Below, piece after piece: positions 1 through 8,471 of a stretch of DNA of 64,000 nucleotides. The notes below the pieces were generated by a model. It did not search any database and was not told the origin of the DNA. It saw only the letters and a program-made list of their open reading frames with translations. The translations under genes and the position numbers were made by a program. The stretch is from assembly GCF_009882985.1 (NCBI RefSeq), contig NZ_WTUZ01000010.1, forward strand, positions 62,352-126,351, in the 5' to 3' direction. Position 1 is the stretch's first letter; every line of letters starts with the position of its first letter. The DNA comes from Paenibacillus silvestris. GTDB taxonomy: Bacteria; Bacillota; Bacilli; Paenibacillales; NBRC-103111.

Positions 1-682
1 TCACGTGAATCATCTGTTTCCATCTTCCTGCACCATCGATCCGAGCAGCTTCGTACAGCTGCGTGTCGACGCCAGCAAGTGCTGCAAGGAACAGGATCGT
101 TCCCCAACCGGTTTCTTTCCAAATCATTTCGCCAATGATAAACGGCCTAAACCAGTCTTTATCCAGCAGCATGTTCAACTTCTGTCCACCGAATGAAGCG
201 ATCAATTCGTTAAGGATACCGCCTTCCGTAGTAAATAGAATATGGACCAATCCGACAACGACGACCCAAGAAATGAAATGCGGGATATAAATGAGGCTTT
301 GAACAGTTCGCTTGAACACTTCCTTACGAACTTCATTCAGCATGAGTGCAATAAGGATCGGTAACGGGAAGAAGAAAAAGATGTTGTAGATCGCTAGAAT
401 AAACGTATTTTTGAACAGCAGCACAAACTCGGGCTCACTGAAGAATGTCCGGAAGTGGGTAAGGCCGACCCAATCACTCCCCCAAAACCCATTGAAAGGT
501 GAGTAATCCTGAAATGCGATCAACACCCCCCACATCGGTGCATATTTAAAGATAAGAAAATACAGTACACCTGGGGTAAGCATGTAATAGAGCCAGCGAT
601 TTTTGAGCAGTCTTTTTTTCAGTACGTTTGAGGATAAAATAGATACTCGTTTGACGCCGGCATCCACCGTCGTTGCCTTCAT
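1..682 (-). CDS. Sugar ABC transporter permease, LplB type (3' end cut off)
   Basis: The translation is a membrane protein of which 227 codons are visible; the C-terminus lies beyond base 1. After a short basic leader come hydrophobic segments (LYYMLTPGVLYFLIFKYAPM, then IYNIFFFFPLPILIALML and others). Near the cut end is the EAA loop (YEAARIDGAGRW), through which permeases dock on their ATPase. Residues such as MWGVLIAFQDYSPF are typical of LplB/YtcP-type permeases for oligosaccharides. I chose the ATG at 680-682 because AAAGGTAGG precedes it; an in-frame ATG at 704-706 has no such site. Binding protein and ATPase genes are not in the window, so the substrate is unknown. Confidence 0.85.
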   Translation of the reverse strand, partial: MKATTVDAGVKRVSILSSNVLKKRLLKNRWLYYMLTPGVLYFLIFKYAPMWGVLIAFQDYSPFNGFWGSDWVGLTHFRTFFSEPEFVLLFKNTFILAIYNIFFFFPLPILIALMLNEVRKEVFKRTVQSLIYIPHFISWVVVVGLVHILFTTEGGILNELIASFGGQKLNMLLDKDWFRPFIIGEMIWKETGWGTILFLAALAGVDTQLYEAARIDGAGRWKQMIHV

Positions 683-773
683 GAGAGATGACCTACCTTT
701 CTGCATGGTGCGTTTGAATAGAATGATCATAGCATCGTATGGAGTAACCGGATACAATCATCAGAAAGCCAGT

Positions 774-787
774 TGTATACGCTTACA
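774..787 (-). promoter_or_regulatory. cre-like site upstream of the sugar permease
   Basis: Read on the minus strand the sequence is TGTAAGCGTATACA. It matches the CcpA consensus TGWNANCGNTNWCA at all but one defined position. It lies about 90 bp upstream of the permease start, where catabolite control of a sugar transporter would be expected. The match alone does not prove CcpA binding. Confidence 0.4.
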
Positions 788-897
788 ATCCGGGGGATTA
801 CAGCAATCAATAATCATCAGAGAACCTCGGATAATCATTATAAAGCTTATTTCTTGATCTGTATTCTGTCCTTCAGCTACCAATTTAATGGTAGATA

Positions 898-931
898 ACC
901 AAAAAGGCTGCCTCTTGTCCTGGCAGCCTTC
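898..931 (-). terminator. Terminator of the purA paralogue
   Basis: AAGGCTGCC (904-912) pairs with GGCAGCCTT (922-930) around an 9-nt loop. On the minus strand the stem is followed by a run of T, directly after the purA-like stop codon. Confidence 0.8.
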
Positions 932-947
932 CATTATTTGCAGTTTC

Positions 948-2228
948 TTATATGCTTATTAGTTGTTCACGTCTAGGTCCTACCGAGACATACATGATTT
1001 TCACTTTGATGGCAGATTCTATGAATGCGACATATTGCTGAGCCGCAATAGGCAGCTCGTCAAAAGAGCGTGCTTGTGAGATATCACATTTCCAGCCCTT
1101 TAATTGTCGTAATACAGGTTTTGCTTTATCCATCTTTGGAGTCACTGGAAAATCCTCTGTTATCGTCCCATCTTCTAATTCATATCCAACACAAACTGGA
1201 ATGCTATCTAGATAGCCAAGAACATCAAGATTTGTCAAAGCGACTTCCGTTGCTCCTTGTATCAGGCAGCCATAACGGGTAGCTACAGCATCAAACCAAC
1301 CAACACGACGAGGTCGACCCGTTGTTGCTCCGAACTCTCCCGCATCCCCACCCAAGCGCCGCAGTTCATCAGCTTCTGTTCCATCCAACTCAGATACGAA
1401 TGGTCCTGTACCTACGCAGCTTGAATACGCTTTGACCACAGCCATAACCTTCGAAATAGCATAAGGTGGCAACCCAGCACCGACAGAGGCAAATCCAGCA
1501 AGCGTTGAAGATGATGTGGAATAAGGATAAATGCCATGATCGGGGTCACGAAGTGCACCTAGTTGTCCTTCCAGCAATATCGGCTCACCTTTCTCATACG
1601 CCTTATGAAGCATAATCGTGGTATCGCGAACAAATGGGCGGAGTTTCTCTGCTTGCGCTACTAATTCCGGAAGCAAATCCTCTGCTTGCATCGGTTGTCG
1701 CCCATACAGATGCTCAAGCAGGACGTTTTTTGCCTCAAGCGATTGTTTTAGTCGAAATAATAGTCGATCTTTATCGTACAAGTCTGAAACTTGAATGCCG
1801 AGCTTGGCATATTTATCCATGTAAAAAGGAGCAATCCCGCGTTTGGTTGAACCAAAACTATGAACACCTAATCGCTCCTCTTCCAATTCATCAAATAAAC
1901 GATGTACAGGAAGCACAATTTGAGCACGATCAGAGACACTTAAATGCGGCTCTGGAACACCTCTTCCAAGCAACTCTTCTCGTTCTCTTAGGAAAGCATC
2001 CACATCTAACGCAACTCCTGGACCAATCACATTCCTTACTTTCGGATAAAACACGCCCGATGGAAGCATATGCAGCGCAAATTTCCCGTAATCGTTAATA
2101 ATCGTATGCCCCGCGTTGCTCCCGCCTTGATAACGCACAACATAAGCCGATTCTGCAGAAAGAACATCCGTCATTTTACCCTTTCCTTCATCTCCCCAGT
2201 TTGCTCCCACAATCGCTGTAACTGTCAA
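948..2228 (-). CDS. purA: Adenylosuccinate synthetase paralogue
   Basis: Joins IMP and aspartate using GTP to make adenylosuccinate, the first committed step to AMP. The GTP-binding start NWGDEGKGK and QGGSNAGHT are present; starting at the TTG at 2226-2228 puts Asp at 13 and His at 41, the catalytic positions of the family. GSTKRGIAPFYMDK and TTGRPRRVGWFD (IMP and aspartate loops) are also conserved. The TTG has GGAGG seven bases upstream, so I prefer it to the GTG at 2246. Length (426) is normal, but many usually invariant positions differ (EGQLGALRDPDHG where EGAQGVMLDIDQG is usual), so this is probably a second, specialised copy. It stands alone, away from other pur genes, divergent from a LysR gene that probably controls it. 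Confidence 0.85.
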   Translation of the reverse strand: MTVTAIVGANWGDEGKGKMTDVLSAESAYVVRYQGGSNAGHTIINDYGKFALHMLPSGVFYPKVRNVIGPGVALDVDAFLREREELLGRGVPEPHLSVSDRAQIVLPVHRLFDELEEERLGVHSFGSTKRGIAPFYMDKYAKLGIQVSDLYDKDRLLFRLKQSLEAKNVLLEHLYGRQPMQAEDLLPELVAQAEKLRPFVRDTTIMLHKAYEKGEPILLEGQLGALRDPDHGIYPYSTSSSTLAGFASVGAGLPPYAISKVMAVVKAYSSCVGTGPFVSELDGTEADELRRLGGDAGEFGATTGRPRRVGWFDAVATRYGCLIQGATEVALTNLDVLGYLDSIPVCVGYELEDGTITEDFPVTPKMDKAKPVLRQLKGWKCDISQARSFDELPIAAQQYVAFIESAIKVKIMYVSVGPRREQLISI

Positions 2229-2263
2229 TGTACTCGCCTCCGCCACTTGAATTTATCTACATC

Positions 2264-2297
2264 AATTATTATAATTTCTAGTAATAACATTAGTAAA
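2264..2297. promoter_or_regulatory. Possible LysR operator between purA paralogue and LysR gene
   Basis: The AT-rich divergent intergenic region contains TTATTA (2266-2271) and TAATAA (2282-2287), a 6-10-6 inverted repeat. TAGTAA occurs at 2279-2284 and again at 2291-2296. LysR proteins usually bind imperfect dyads between their own gene and the divergent target. AT richness makes chance repeats likely, so this is tentative. Confidence 0.3.
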
Positions 2298-2338
2298 ATT
2301 GATATAAATAATAATCATCATAAACAGGAGTAATGTCT

Positions 2339-3217
2339 ATGAATTTCAATATGGAATGGTATCGTGTTTTCTATTGGACAGCTAAATTCGGCAGTTTAAC
2401 GAAGGCTGCAGAGAAACTTCATATCACGCAACCCGCGGTAAGTCACACATTAAAGCAACTCGAACAAAGTCTTGGCGGATTGCTCTTTTTTCGGACGAAA
2501 AAAGGAGTGACGTTAACAACTGAAGGTGAAGTGCTTTTCAAATATGTAGAGCAAGCCATGCATTTTATTGAAATTGGGGAGAAAAAAATTTCTGACATGC
2601 ATGAACTTATTCATGGGGAGATTAACATCGGTGCAAGCGACACGCTCTGCAAGCAATATCTGCTACCGCATTTAGAGAAATTCCATAAGCAATTCCCAGA
2701 CATCAAGATCCACGTCACCAACCGAACAACCCCAGAAACCATCACGCTTCTAAAAGAGGGGAAAATTGACTTTGGCATTGTGAATTTACCTATGCCAGAT
2801 CCGAACATTATTTTCCGTGTAAGTTCTCCCCAGCAGGACTGTCTCGTCGGCAATGAAGATTATGCTGCTCTAGCAGAAAGTCCTTTCCCTCTGGAGCAGC
2901 TTCATCAATACCCCTTGCTGCTCCTTGAGTCAGGAGGCAGTACACGAAGCTTTCTTGATAACTATGCGATTTCTCACGGTATACAGCTAAAGCCAGAATT
3001 TGAATTAGGCAGCCTTGATCTTCTTGTACAATTCGCACAAAGTGGTTTTGGCTTAACCTTTATTGTACGCAATTACGTAACTGAGGAGTTAAGCTCAGGC
3101 AAATTGGTTGAAATCCCCTTAACCCCTCCTGTTCCTGAGCGCCACATTGGGATTGCAACACTTAAGGGTGTGCCGCTTTCAGCTGCTTCAAGCCGCCTCC
3201 TTGAATTTTTACCGTAA
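2339..3217 (+). CDS. LysR-family transcriptional regulator
   Basis: The N-terminus (WYRVFYWTAKFGSLTKAAEKLHITQPAVSHTLKQLEQSLGG) is a classical LysR winged helix-turn-helix over about residues 4-64. A two-lobed effector-binding domain follows (INIGASDTLCKQYLLPHLEKFH, then IDFGIVNLPMP). AGGAG at 2326-2330 lies eight bases before the ATG at 2339 but only two before the ATG at 2333, so 2339 is the better start (292 residues). The gene is divergent from the purA paralogue, the arrangement by which LysR proteins usually control a neighbour; the effector may be a purine intermediate, but that is inference. It ends one base from the convergent epimerase gene. Confidence 0.9.
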   Translation: MNFNMEWYRVFYWTAKFGSLTKAAEKLHITQPAVSHTLKQLEQSLGGLLFFRTKKGVTLTTEGEVLFKYVEQAMHFIEIGEKKISDMHELIHGEINIGASDTLCKQYLLPHLEKFHKQFPDIKIHVTNRTTPETITLLKEGKIDFGIVNLPMPDPNIIFRVSSPQQDCLVGNEDYAALAESPFPLEQLHQYPLLLLESGGSTRSFLDNYAISHGIQLKPEFELGSLDLLVQFAQSGFGLTFIVRNYVTEELSSGKLVEIPLTPPVPERHIGIATLKGVPLSAASSRLLEFLP

Positions 3218-3218
3218 G

Positions 3219-4124
3219 CTACGATAGCAAGGTTTTCTCTAAGGCATCATGCAAAGGTGTTGCCTGAATACCAAACCGTTTAGTGAATTTGTTACTGTCT
3301 ACAGTGAAATCCTCTTGGAATTGGTACAGCATTTCAATGCTCTCTTTGGCTTCAGGTATGAACAACCCACCTAGTCTGAGCATGCCTATTCCCATCGTTC
3401 GAATTGCTGGTGGGAACCCAGCAATTTGATACGCCATATCTACAAATTCCCTTGTACTTACGGTGTCAGCATTCGGTACATGCCACACTTGTCCGAATGC
3501 GTCATCATGTTGACTAAGCACAACAAGCGCCTTGCCGAAATCCTCAATAAATGTGTACGTATGCTTCCGGTCCGGGTTACCCATCACCGTGCAGGCTTTC
3601 CCATTTCTGATTGAATGAAATAGCCTTGAACCTACGGCAGAATTGTGAACGTTCGGACCAAAAAAATCCGCCCCTCTTCCCATTGCCACCTGCAAGGTTC
3701 CGTCCTGATGTAATTTCTTTAAAATCTGCGACATTTCTGCCCTGATCTTTCCCTTTTTCGTTGTAGCCGAATAGGGTAAATTCTCGTGCATGCTCCCTTT
3801 TACCAACCCATACATATACAAGTTCTCAGCTGCAATAAGTTTGGCACCTGCAGCAACAGCTCCTGAAATGATATTATCCTGAAAAGGTATAAACATCTTG
3901 TCCCACTTCTGATAGGGAGGTTGTGAACATTGAAAGATAACCTTTGATCCCTTTATGACTTTCTTCGCTTGATCTTTATCCATTAGATCGGCTCTTTCTA
4001 CCCTTACCCCCTGTGGGACAGTTGCTTTTCCACCTAAACTAACCATTGTAACTGGCTCTTCCCTCGCGATTAGCTCCCTCATCACAGACATCCCTAACGG
4101 CCCAGTTCCTAAAATTAAATTCAT
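3219..4124 (-). CDS. NAD(P)-binding epimerase/dehydratase-like protein
   Basis: A Rossmann-fold protein of the extended/atypical SDR (NAD-dependent epimerase or NmrA-like) group, 301 residues. The glycine-rich dinucleotide loop GTGPLG is at residues 6-11. A later YSATTKKGKIRAEM segment may carry the SDR Tyr/Lys pair, although the spacing is loose. AGGAGG lies eight bases before the ATG at 4122-4124; upstream in-frame ATGs lack a site. The substrate cannot be told. Its promoter appears to be a MerR-type promoter at the end of the upstream merR gene, so it is probably the target of that regulator. Confidence 0.75.
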   Translation of the reverse strand: MNLILGTGPLGMSVMRELIAREEPVTMVSLGGKATVPQGVRVERADLMDKDQAKKVIKGSKVIFQCSQPPYQKWDKMFIPFQDNIISGAVAAGAKLIAAENLYMYGLVKGSMHENLPYSATTKKGKIRAEMSQILKKLHQDGTLQVAMGRGADFFGPNVHNSAVGSRLFHSIRNGKACTVMGNPDRKHTYTFIEDFGKALVVLSQHDDAFGQVWHVPNADTVSTREFVDMAYQIAGFPPAIRTMGIGMLRLGGLFIPEAKESIEMLYQFQEDFTVDSNKFTKRFGIQATPLHDALEKTLLS

Positions 4125-4158
4125 TGTTATCCTCCTCATATACATACCGGATAATAAC

Positions 4159-4189
4159 AAAATAAACCCTATAGCAACTATAGGGTCAA
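4159..4189 (-). promoter_or_regulatory. MerR-type promoter with 19-bp spacer and central dyad
   Basis: On the minus strand TTGACC (4184-4189) is followed after exactly 19 bp by TATTTT (4159-4164). A perfect dyad, CCCTATA-N4-TATAGGG, fills the spacer. Overlong spacers with a central dyad are the hallmark of promoters that MerR proteins activate by untwisting DNA. The -35 overlaps the last codons of merR and the -10 lies about 35 bp before the epimerase ATG. The palindrome also looks like a weak terminator, but the hexamers and spacing favour the promoter. Confidence 0.75.
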
Positions 4190-5056
4190 TGCTTTTCTTA
4201 CAGGAACTTGCAGCTCAACAATAAACTCATCCGGCTTCATCATTTGTGCCGCATCCACCAAATACTGTTCGATGGATGAACCATTCTCAACGTATCCGTT
4301 TTCCTCAATCCATTGTAGAAGTCTACGATAGATCCGTTTGCATGACACATCGTTAGGGATTCCGGAATACAGAGCAGTAATATAATCACCTTCAGGAATC
4401 ATTCGCGTATAATCCATTCCCGTTCCTGCATGATCAAGAATGATACAGAATTCCAAGTCTGATTCCGCGCGGTCGAAGGTCATAATGTTCTCATGATAAA
4501 TAGTCATAATTTGATTCGTGTTTAGACTACTAACATCAACCTTCCCAAATAGCTCAGTAAATTTGACAATCGAGGGTTCCATCCCGCAAGCATAAAGCCC
4601 TCGATCAGAGATGACATAGCGGTCAGTGAAACGCTTCAACTCCACAAGCACATCGCTGTCTTTCAAACCACTTCCTATTTCCTGAAGCTGAACGATTCTA
4701 GCCGTTCTTTGCTCGATCGACTTCACGGTCTGTTCCAATCTACTAATCTCTTCTAGCATTTCTGTTTGTTTGGTTTTGAGCTTAGTAAACAGGCTCTCCA
4801 AGCTATCGTTCTTCAACATCTTCCCAATATCGTCTAACGAGAATTGCAGCATTTTCATGTCCTGGACGATCTTAATAGTTAGAATATCTCGATTAGAGTA
4901 AAAGCGATAACCGGAAAGTTTGTCTGTATGATTGGGAATCACCAATCCGATTTTATCGTAATATCGCAATGTTTGGACGGATAAATCACAAATTTTTGCT
5001 GCTTGACCTATGGAATAATATTGATCATTACTCCTATTCTTTTTTTCAAAATCCAT
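4178..5056 (-). CDS. MerR-family regulator with effector-binding domain
   Basis: Residues about 14-85 form a MerR winged helix-turn-helix (YYSIGQAAKICDLSVQTLRY, then the SGYRFYSNRDI wing). A long coiled-coil dimerisation helix follows (about 95-130, LKTKQTEMLEEISRLEQTVK). A C-terminal region of about 150 residues has the length and style of GyrI-like small-molecule-binding domains, as in BmrR/BltR multidrug sensors. The start overlaps the end of bshB2 by 11 bases, so it is translated within the yojF-bshB2-merR operon. The dyad promoter at its 3' end suggests that it activates the following epimerase gene in response to a hydrophobic or electrophilic ligand (inference). Confidence 0.88.
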   Translation of the reverse strand: MDFEKKNRSNDQYYSIGQAAKICDLSVQTLRYYDKIGLVIPNHTDKLSGYRFYSNRDILTIKIVQDMKMLQFSLDDIGKMLKNDSLESLFTKLKTKQTEMLEEISRLEQTVKSIEQRTARIVQLQEIGSGLKDSDVLVELKRFTDRYVISDRGLYACGMEPSIVKFTELFGKVDVSSLNTNQIMTIYHENIMTFDRAESDLEFCIILDHAGTGMDYTRMIPEGDYITALYSGIPNDVSCKRIYRRLLQWIEENGYVENGSSIEQYLVDAAQMMKPDEFIVELQVPVRKALTL

Positions 5057-5750
5057 CGGTTTTCACTTCCGACGCCCTATCCGCTTTCAAAAAGTATTCA
5101 TATTTGCCAAATCTCGCTTTTGCTTCATGGTCAGGCAGCCATACCCACTCATCAATTTCGGTTTGACACCTGTGAGCACGAAACGCGGCAAGCTTAGCAT
5201 CGAAATGAGCATGCACATCGATTTTGACAACATCCTTGCGGGAATACCCATAACGTTCTGGATGCTCCATCGCTTCACCAAATGAAATGAAATATAATGC
5301 CCCTCGTTGTTCTGTTCTTTGAAAAGCCGCCGTCGTCGCCTTCCCAATTGCACAGTGGTCTGGATGGCCACCCAGCTTCTCGTGAAACGTAAGTACGACA
5401 TCCGGATCAACTTCTTGAATGAAATTCGCAATGCGTGTTGTCAAGTTATTCTCATCCACAAACTCAACCGTCTTGTCGCGGATATCCAAAAATAAGAGCT
5501 CCCGTATGCCCAGACTGTCGCAGGCATTCCGCAGTTCCATTTCACGGGCAGCTGCCATCGATTCACGGTTGAGATAGGGCGGATTGCCCATGCGTCGTCC
5601 CATTTCTCCACGAGTGGCACTCACTAACGTGATGTCGACCCCTTCACTGGCGTATTTCGCAAGGGTCCCTCCACATATAAACGACTCATCGTCGGGATGA
5701 GCAAACACCGCGAGCAACTTTTTCAATGGTGCTTTATCCGTGTTGTTCAT
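5046..5750 (-). CDS. bshB2: Bacillithiol biosynthesis deacetylase BshB2
   Basis: A zinc-dependent LmbE/PIG-L deacetylase that removes acetyl from GlcNAc-malate in bacillithiol synthesis, and perhaps acts as a bacillithiol-conjugate amidase. The zinc motif AHPDDE is at residues 17-22 and the third ligand is in HPDH at about 127. Length (234) fits YojG/BshB2. The ATG at 5748-5750 overlaps the yojF stop and has AAGGAGC upstream. Adjacency to yojF, as in Bacillus subtilis, makes the assignment firm. Other LmbE enzymes could share the fold, but the context argues for BshB2. Confidence 0.88.
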   Translation of the reverse strand: MNNTDKAPLKKLLAVFAHPDDESFICGGTLAKYASEGVDITLVSATRGEMGRRMGNPPYLNRESMAAAREMELRNACDSLGIRELLFLDIRDKTVEFVDENNLTTRIANFIQEVDPDVVLTFHEKLGGHPDHCAIGKATTAAFQRTEQRGALYFISFGEAMEHPERYGYSRKDVVKIDVHAHFDAKLAAFRAHRCQTEIDEWVWLPDHEAKARFGKYEYFLKADRASEVKTDGF

Positions 5751-6058
5751 TCTGGAAACGGCTCCTTTCCAATGTGCAGTGCAACATTCATCCGACCTCT
5801 GTCGTCATAGCCGGCCAACAAGAGACGATTGTTGTCATCGATCTCATAATGCGTGAGCGCCTCCATTCGAAGCCAGCCATGCCCATCAAATCGGAGTGCG
5901 GCACGAAATGGACCTTCCCCTGCTAGAAAGGCATGTGTAACATTGACTTTAAAATTGCGCACGAATACAAATGAAGTTGCTTCACTGTGAATATAAACTT
6001 CCGTCCCAATAAGGGACTGAAGCTCATCTTCAACTTTCGACCTGGTTATTTTGATCAT
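5747..6058 (-). CDS. yojF: YojF family protein (DUF1806)
   Basis: A 103-residue protein matching YojF, a small family usually encoded directly upstream of bshB2. It reads as a compact beta-rich protein (EVYIHSEATSFVFVRNFKVN, then AALRFDGHGWLRMEALTHYE) without signal peptide or catalytic motif that I can name. It overlaps bshB2 by four bases (ATGA), implying translational coupling. Its biochemical role is not established; constant linkage with bshB2 suggests a part in bacillithiol metabolism. Confidence 0.82.
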   Translation of the reverse strand: MIKITRSKVEDELQSLIGTEVYIHSEATSFVFVRNFKVNVTHAFLAGEGPFRAALRFDGHGWLRMEALTHYEIDDNNRLLLAGYDDRGRMNVALHIGKEPFPE

Positions 6059-6144
6059 CGCTTAGAGTCTCTTTTCTGAAAGGTTTATATGGCCATGCTA
6101 CATTATCGTATCACAGCGCATCATTCAAAAGAAACAAGAATGAA

Positions 6145-8301
6145 TTAATCCGTTGTAATAAACCAATCCGCTTTTTGTGATGCAAGCAGTTTTCTTTGTC
6201 CTTGGAATTCATCGTAAATGCTGAGTGTGTACTGCTTTAAAAATTGAGTTTTATATATTAATCCGGGATCCGAAATTGATATTTTGAAATTTTCTCGTTT
6301 ACCTAGTCGAATTTTATCATCTTCATCAGCTGTAGAATCTCCATTCATCACATCGAAATCTTTGAAATCAAATTTTTTCTCGAATCGCTTTTCGCCACCG
6401 CCGTCTTCAAAAACGAGTAATAAGTTGTGACCCTCGGTACTCATTTCTGTTAACTTTTCTTTTGTTAATTCATAATTGAATTTCAAAGTAAACATGCCAT
6501 CCTCAATGGAAGTTCCTATTTTATTCATTGAAATCGTATAGGGCAGCAACTCGACATTCGCCAGAGTTGTCGCAACATTCGTCTTCTCATCTGGAAGCCA
6601 GTAGGCAGCTGGGTTCACATAGGAATCAACAACATCCTTCTCTCCTTCCGCAAGTCTACCGTCTGTTACTGCTTCACCTAAGATTAAATTTAAATTGGAT
6701 GTTGAATAACCTTTAGGGACCGAAGCCCATACGTTGAGTAATCCCTTACCTGACGGGCTAACTTTATCTTTAACTTCAGCCACTGTTGCAGGGAATACAG
6801 TTCCATCTGCCGAGCGGAAATTGGCGACTAACTTAGGTACTGCCAAGAATCTTTTCTCCAGATTAGTAACTTCGACCATCGCGGAATACAGGACATTCGT
6901 ATTATCCCAATATGTTGAAACACCAAGAACCTTGAATTGCGACTTACGTCCGGTATCATTTGTCGTATAGGACTCGCCTTTTCCAATGAAAGGTATCGGT
7001 TGAACGTCATCTTTACTTGAAAATTCAAGTACATCTGTAGTTTTCACATTCGCAGTATCCGTTCCAACAGTGGAATCATTCTCTTCAATCTCTTGAAGAA
7101 CTAATTTTATCTGCGAAAATTCATTCGAATAGGGTACCTTCCCAACAAGCTGGGCATGTACACTTTCACCTGCACCAAGTCCAATTACTTTAGCTGTTTG
7201 CACCAAATTCGCGGCAATCTTCACCGCATTATCCAGTAAGAAATAGCCTGATAACTTCGGTATAGGGAGTGATTCCTCCCCCTTGTTGCTCAGCGTCAAA
7301 TCTGCTGTCAAAATGTCCTGATCATCCCAAGGGAGTCGGTGCAACGCGTTCAACTGCGCTGTGTAGATACCAGATTTACTGGTGAAAGCATACTCTTTTC
7401 CAAGCGAACCCTCATCTCCTGCGGTAATCGTGGGTAATTGGAAGGCGGCAATGGGAATATTGAGCTTCAACTCCTCAATATTTTCAGCTACAGTTAACTG
7501 CCAATTGCTGGCAGCCACGGAAACAGGAACAGAACCAGAGAGTTGAATTTCCTTGCTTTCTTTCGGATTCAATATCAAATCTTTCGTTCCCTTTGCATCC
7601 AATGGATAAACCAGCCCATCCGACGTGCGGATCGAAAAAAGATAGGAAGGGATTGTCACAGCTTGACTCCCAACGTTTTCTAAGGTCAAGTACACCGTTG
7701 GTATGTAGTACTTTTCATTTTTATTACTGGTAAACTTTGTAATGGAAGCTTTGAGATCGCTGCCGCCAACTGAAATCATGGAGTCGTCGTTAGCAGGTGT
7801 TACGTCTGTGAAGGTATCAGGTATAGCTACTTCGCCTAAAAGATGTTCAAAATTGGACTGACTGAAATCCCATTTTATAATTTGAACCACAAGATCTTGC
7901 AATTTCGTATTCGCATTAACCGTTGCGTAGAATGTGAAATCGGTTGTTGAGCCAGGAGCAACAATATTCTTATCCTTATCTGCTGGCAATAAACGTGCTG
8001 AGAACGGAATACCTGACTTGCTTTTTAAGCGTGCCCAGTAATCAGTAAACTTGAGTTCAGAGCTGCCTTCATTATGAAGAGTCACTATAAATGTGGCCAT
8101 ATTCCCACTTTGACTTGGCAGAAGATGAATCTGCTTGATTTCGAAATAGCTGTTCCCTGCAATGGTCAACTTGTTTAATGAAGACGAGACGGCACTCTGA
8201 CTCTCACTTGCACCAGCACTTGTAGGGGCAACCATCCCTAGCAATAATGTTGCCATGAGGGCAATCGTTGTTAACCGTGTGTTTCGAATCGGTTTGCTCA
8301 T
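6145..8301 (-). CDS. Secreted protein with four tandem Ig-like units
   Basis: A 718-residue exported protein of unrecognised function. A signal peptide (basic start, then IALMATLLLGMVAPTSAGA) is followed by four units of about 90-110 residues at roughly 45-160, 185-290, 305-405 and 450-540. Each has a hydrophobic N-terminal strand, a segment with LxNxG, an xxDGxxxP turn and a closing hydrophobic strand, resembling DUF4352/telokin-like Ig folds. A different C-terminal domain of about 130 residues follows. No lipobox, sortase signal or SLH repeat was seen. The ATG at 8299-8301 has AAAGGAGG nine bases upstream. It stands alone and may be a surface or scaffold protein. Confidence 0.7.
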   Translation of the reverse strand: MSKPIRNTRLTTIALMATLLLGMVAPTSAGASESQSAVSSSLNKLTIAGNSYFEIKQIHLLPSQSGNMATFIVTLHNEGSSELKFTDYWARLKSKSGIPFSARLLPADKDKNIVAPGSTTDFTFYATVNANTKLQDLVVQIIKWDFSQSNFEHLLGEVAIPDTFTDVTPANDDSMISVGGSDLKASITKFTSNKNEKYYIPTVYLTLENVGSQAVTIPSYLFSIRTSDGLVYPLDAKGTKDLILNPKESKEIQLSGSVPVSVAASNWQLTVAENIEELKLNIPIAAFQLPTITAGDEGSLGKEYAFTSKSGIYTAQLNALHRLPWDDQDILTADLTLSNKGEESLPIPKLSGYFLLDNAVKIAANLVQTAKVIGLGAGESVHAQLVGKVPYSNEFSQIKLVLQEIEENDSTVGTDTANVKTTDVLEFSSKDDVQPIPFIGKGESYTTNDTGRKSQFKVLGVSTYWDNTNVLYSAMVEVTNLEKRFLAVPKLVANFRSADGTVFPATVAEVKDKVSPSGKGLLNVWASVPKGYSTSNLNLILGEAVTDGRLAEGEKDVVDSYVNPAAYWLPDEKTNVATTLANVELLPYTISMNKIGTSIEDGMFTLKFNYELTKEKLTEMSTEGHNLLLVFEDGGGEKRFEKKFDFKDFDVMNGDSTADEDDKIRLGKRENFKISISDPGLIYKTQFLKQYTLSIYDEFQGQRKLLASQKADWFITTD

Positions 8302-8428
8302 TTCCTGTTTTCCTCCTTTTTTTGAGCATTTCAAATGGACTTATCTAAGAATAAGACGGAATGCTTAAATAATAAGAGGGGTAAAAATAAAATATTTCTT
8401 AAATGTACGGATATTATGAAAGCCATAA

Positions 8429-8471
8429 AAGGAATGAAGCTGCCAATGATATCGACAGCTTCATTCCTTTT
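8429..8471. terminator. Bidirectional-looking terminator after the epoxide hydrolase gene
   Basis: GGAATGAAGCTG (8431-8442) pairs perfectly with CAGCTTCATTCC (8456-8467). The stem starts just after the hydrolase stop codon and has AAAA on one side and TTTT on the other. Confidence 0.85.

Noticed and set aside
948-2228. Phage-type PurZ (2-aminoadenylate synthesis)
   Set aside because: The catalytic Asp13 of PurA is present, while PurZ lacks it, and no phage genes are near.
4168-4185. CCCTATA/TATAGGG hairpin as terminator of merR
   Set aside because: The TTGACC and TATTTT hexamers at 19 bp spacing explain it better as a MerR operator; some termination cannot be excluded.
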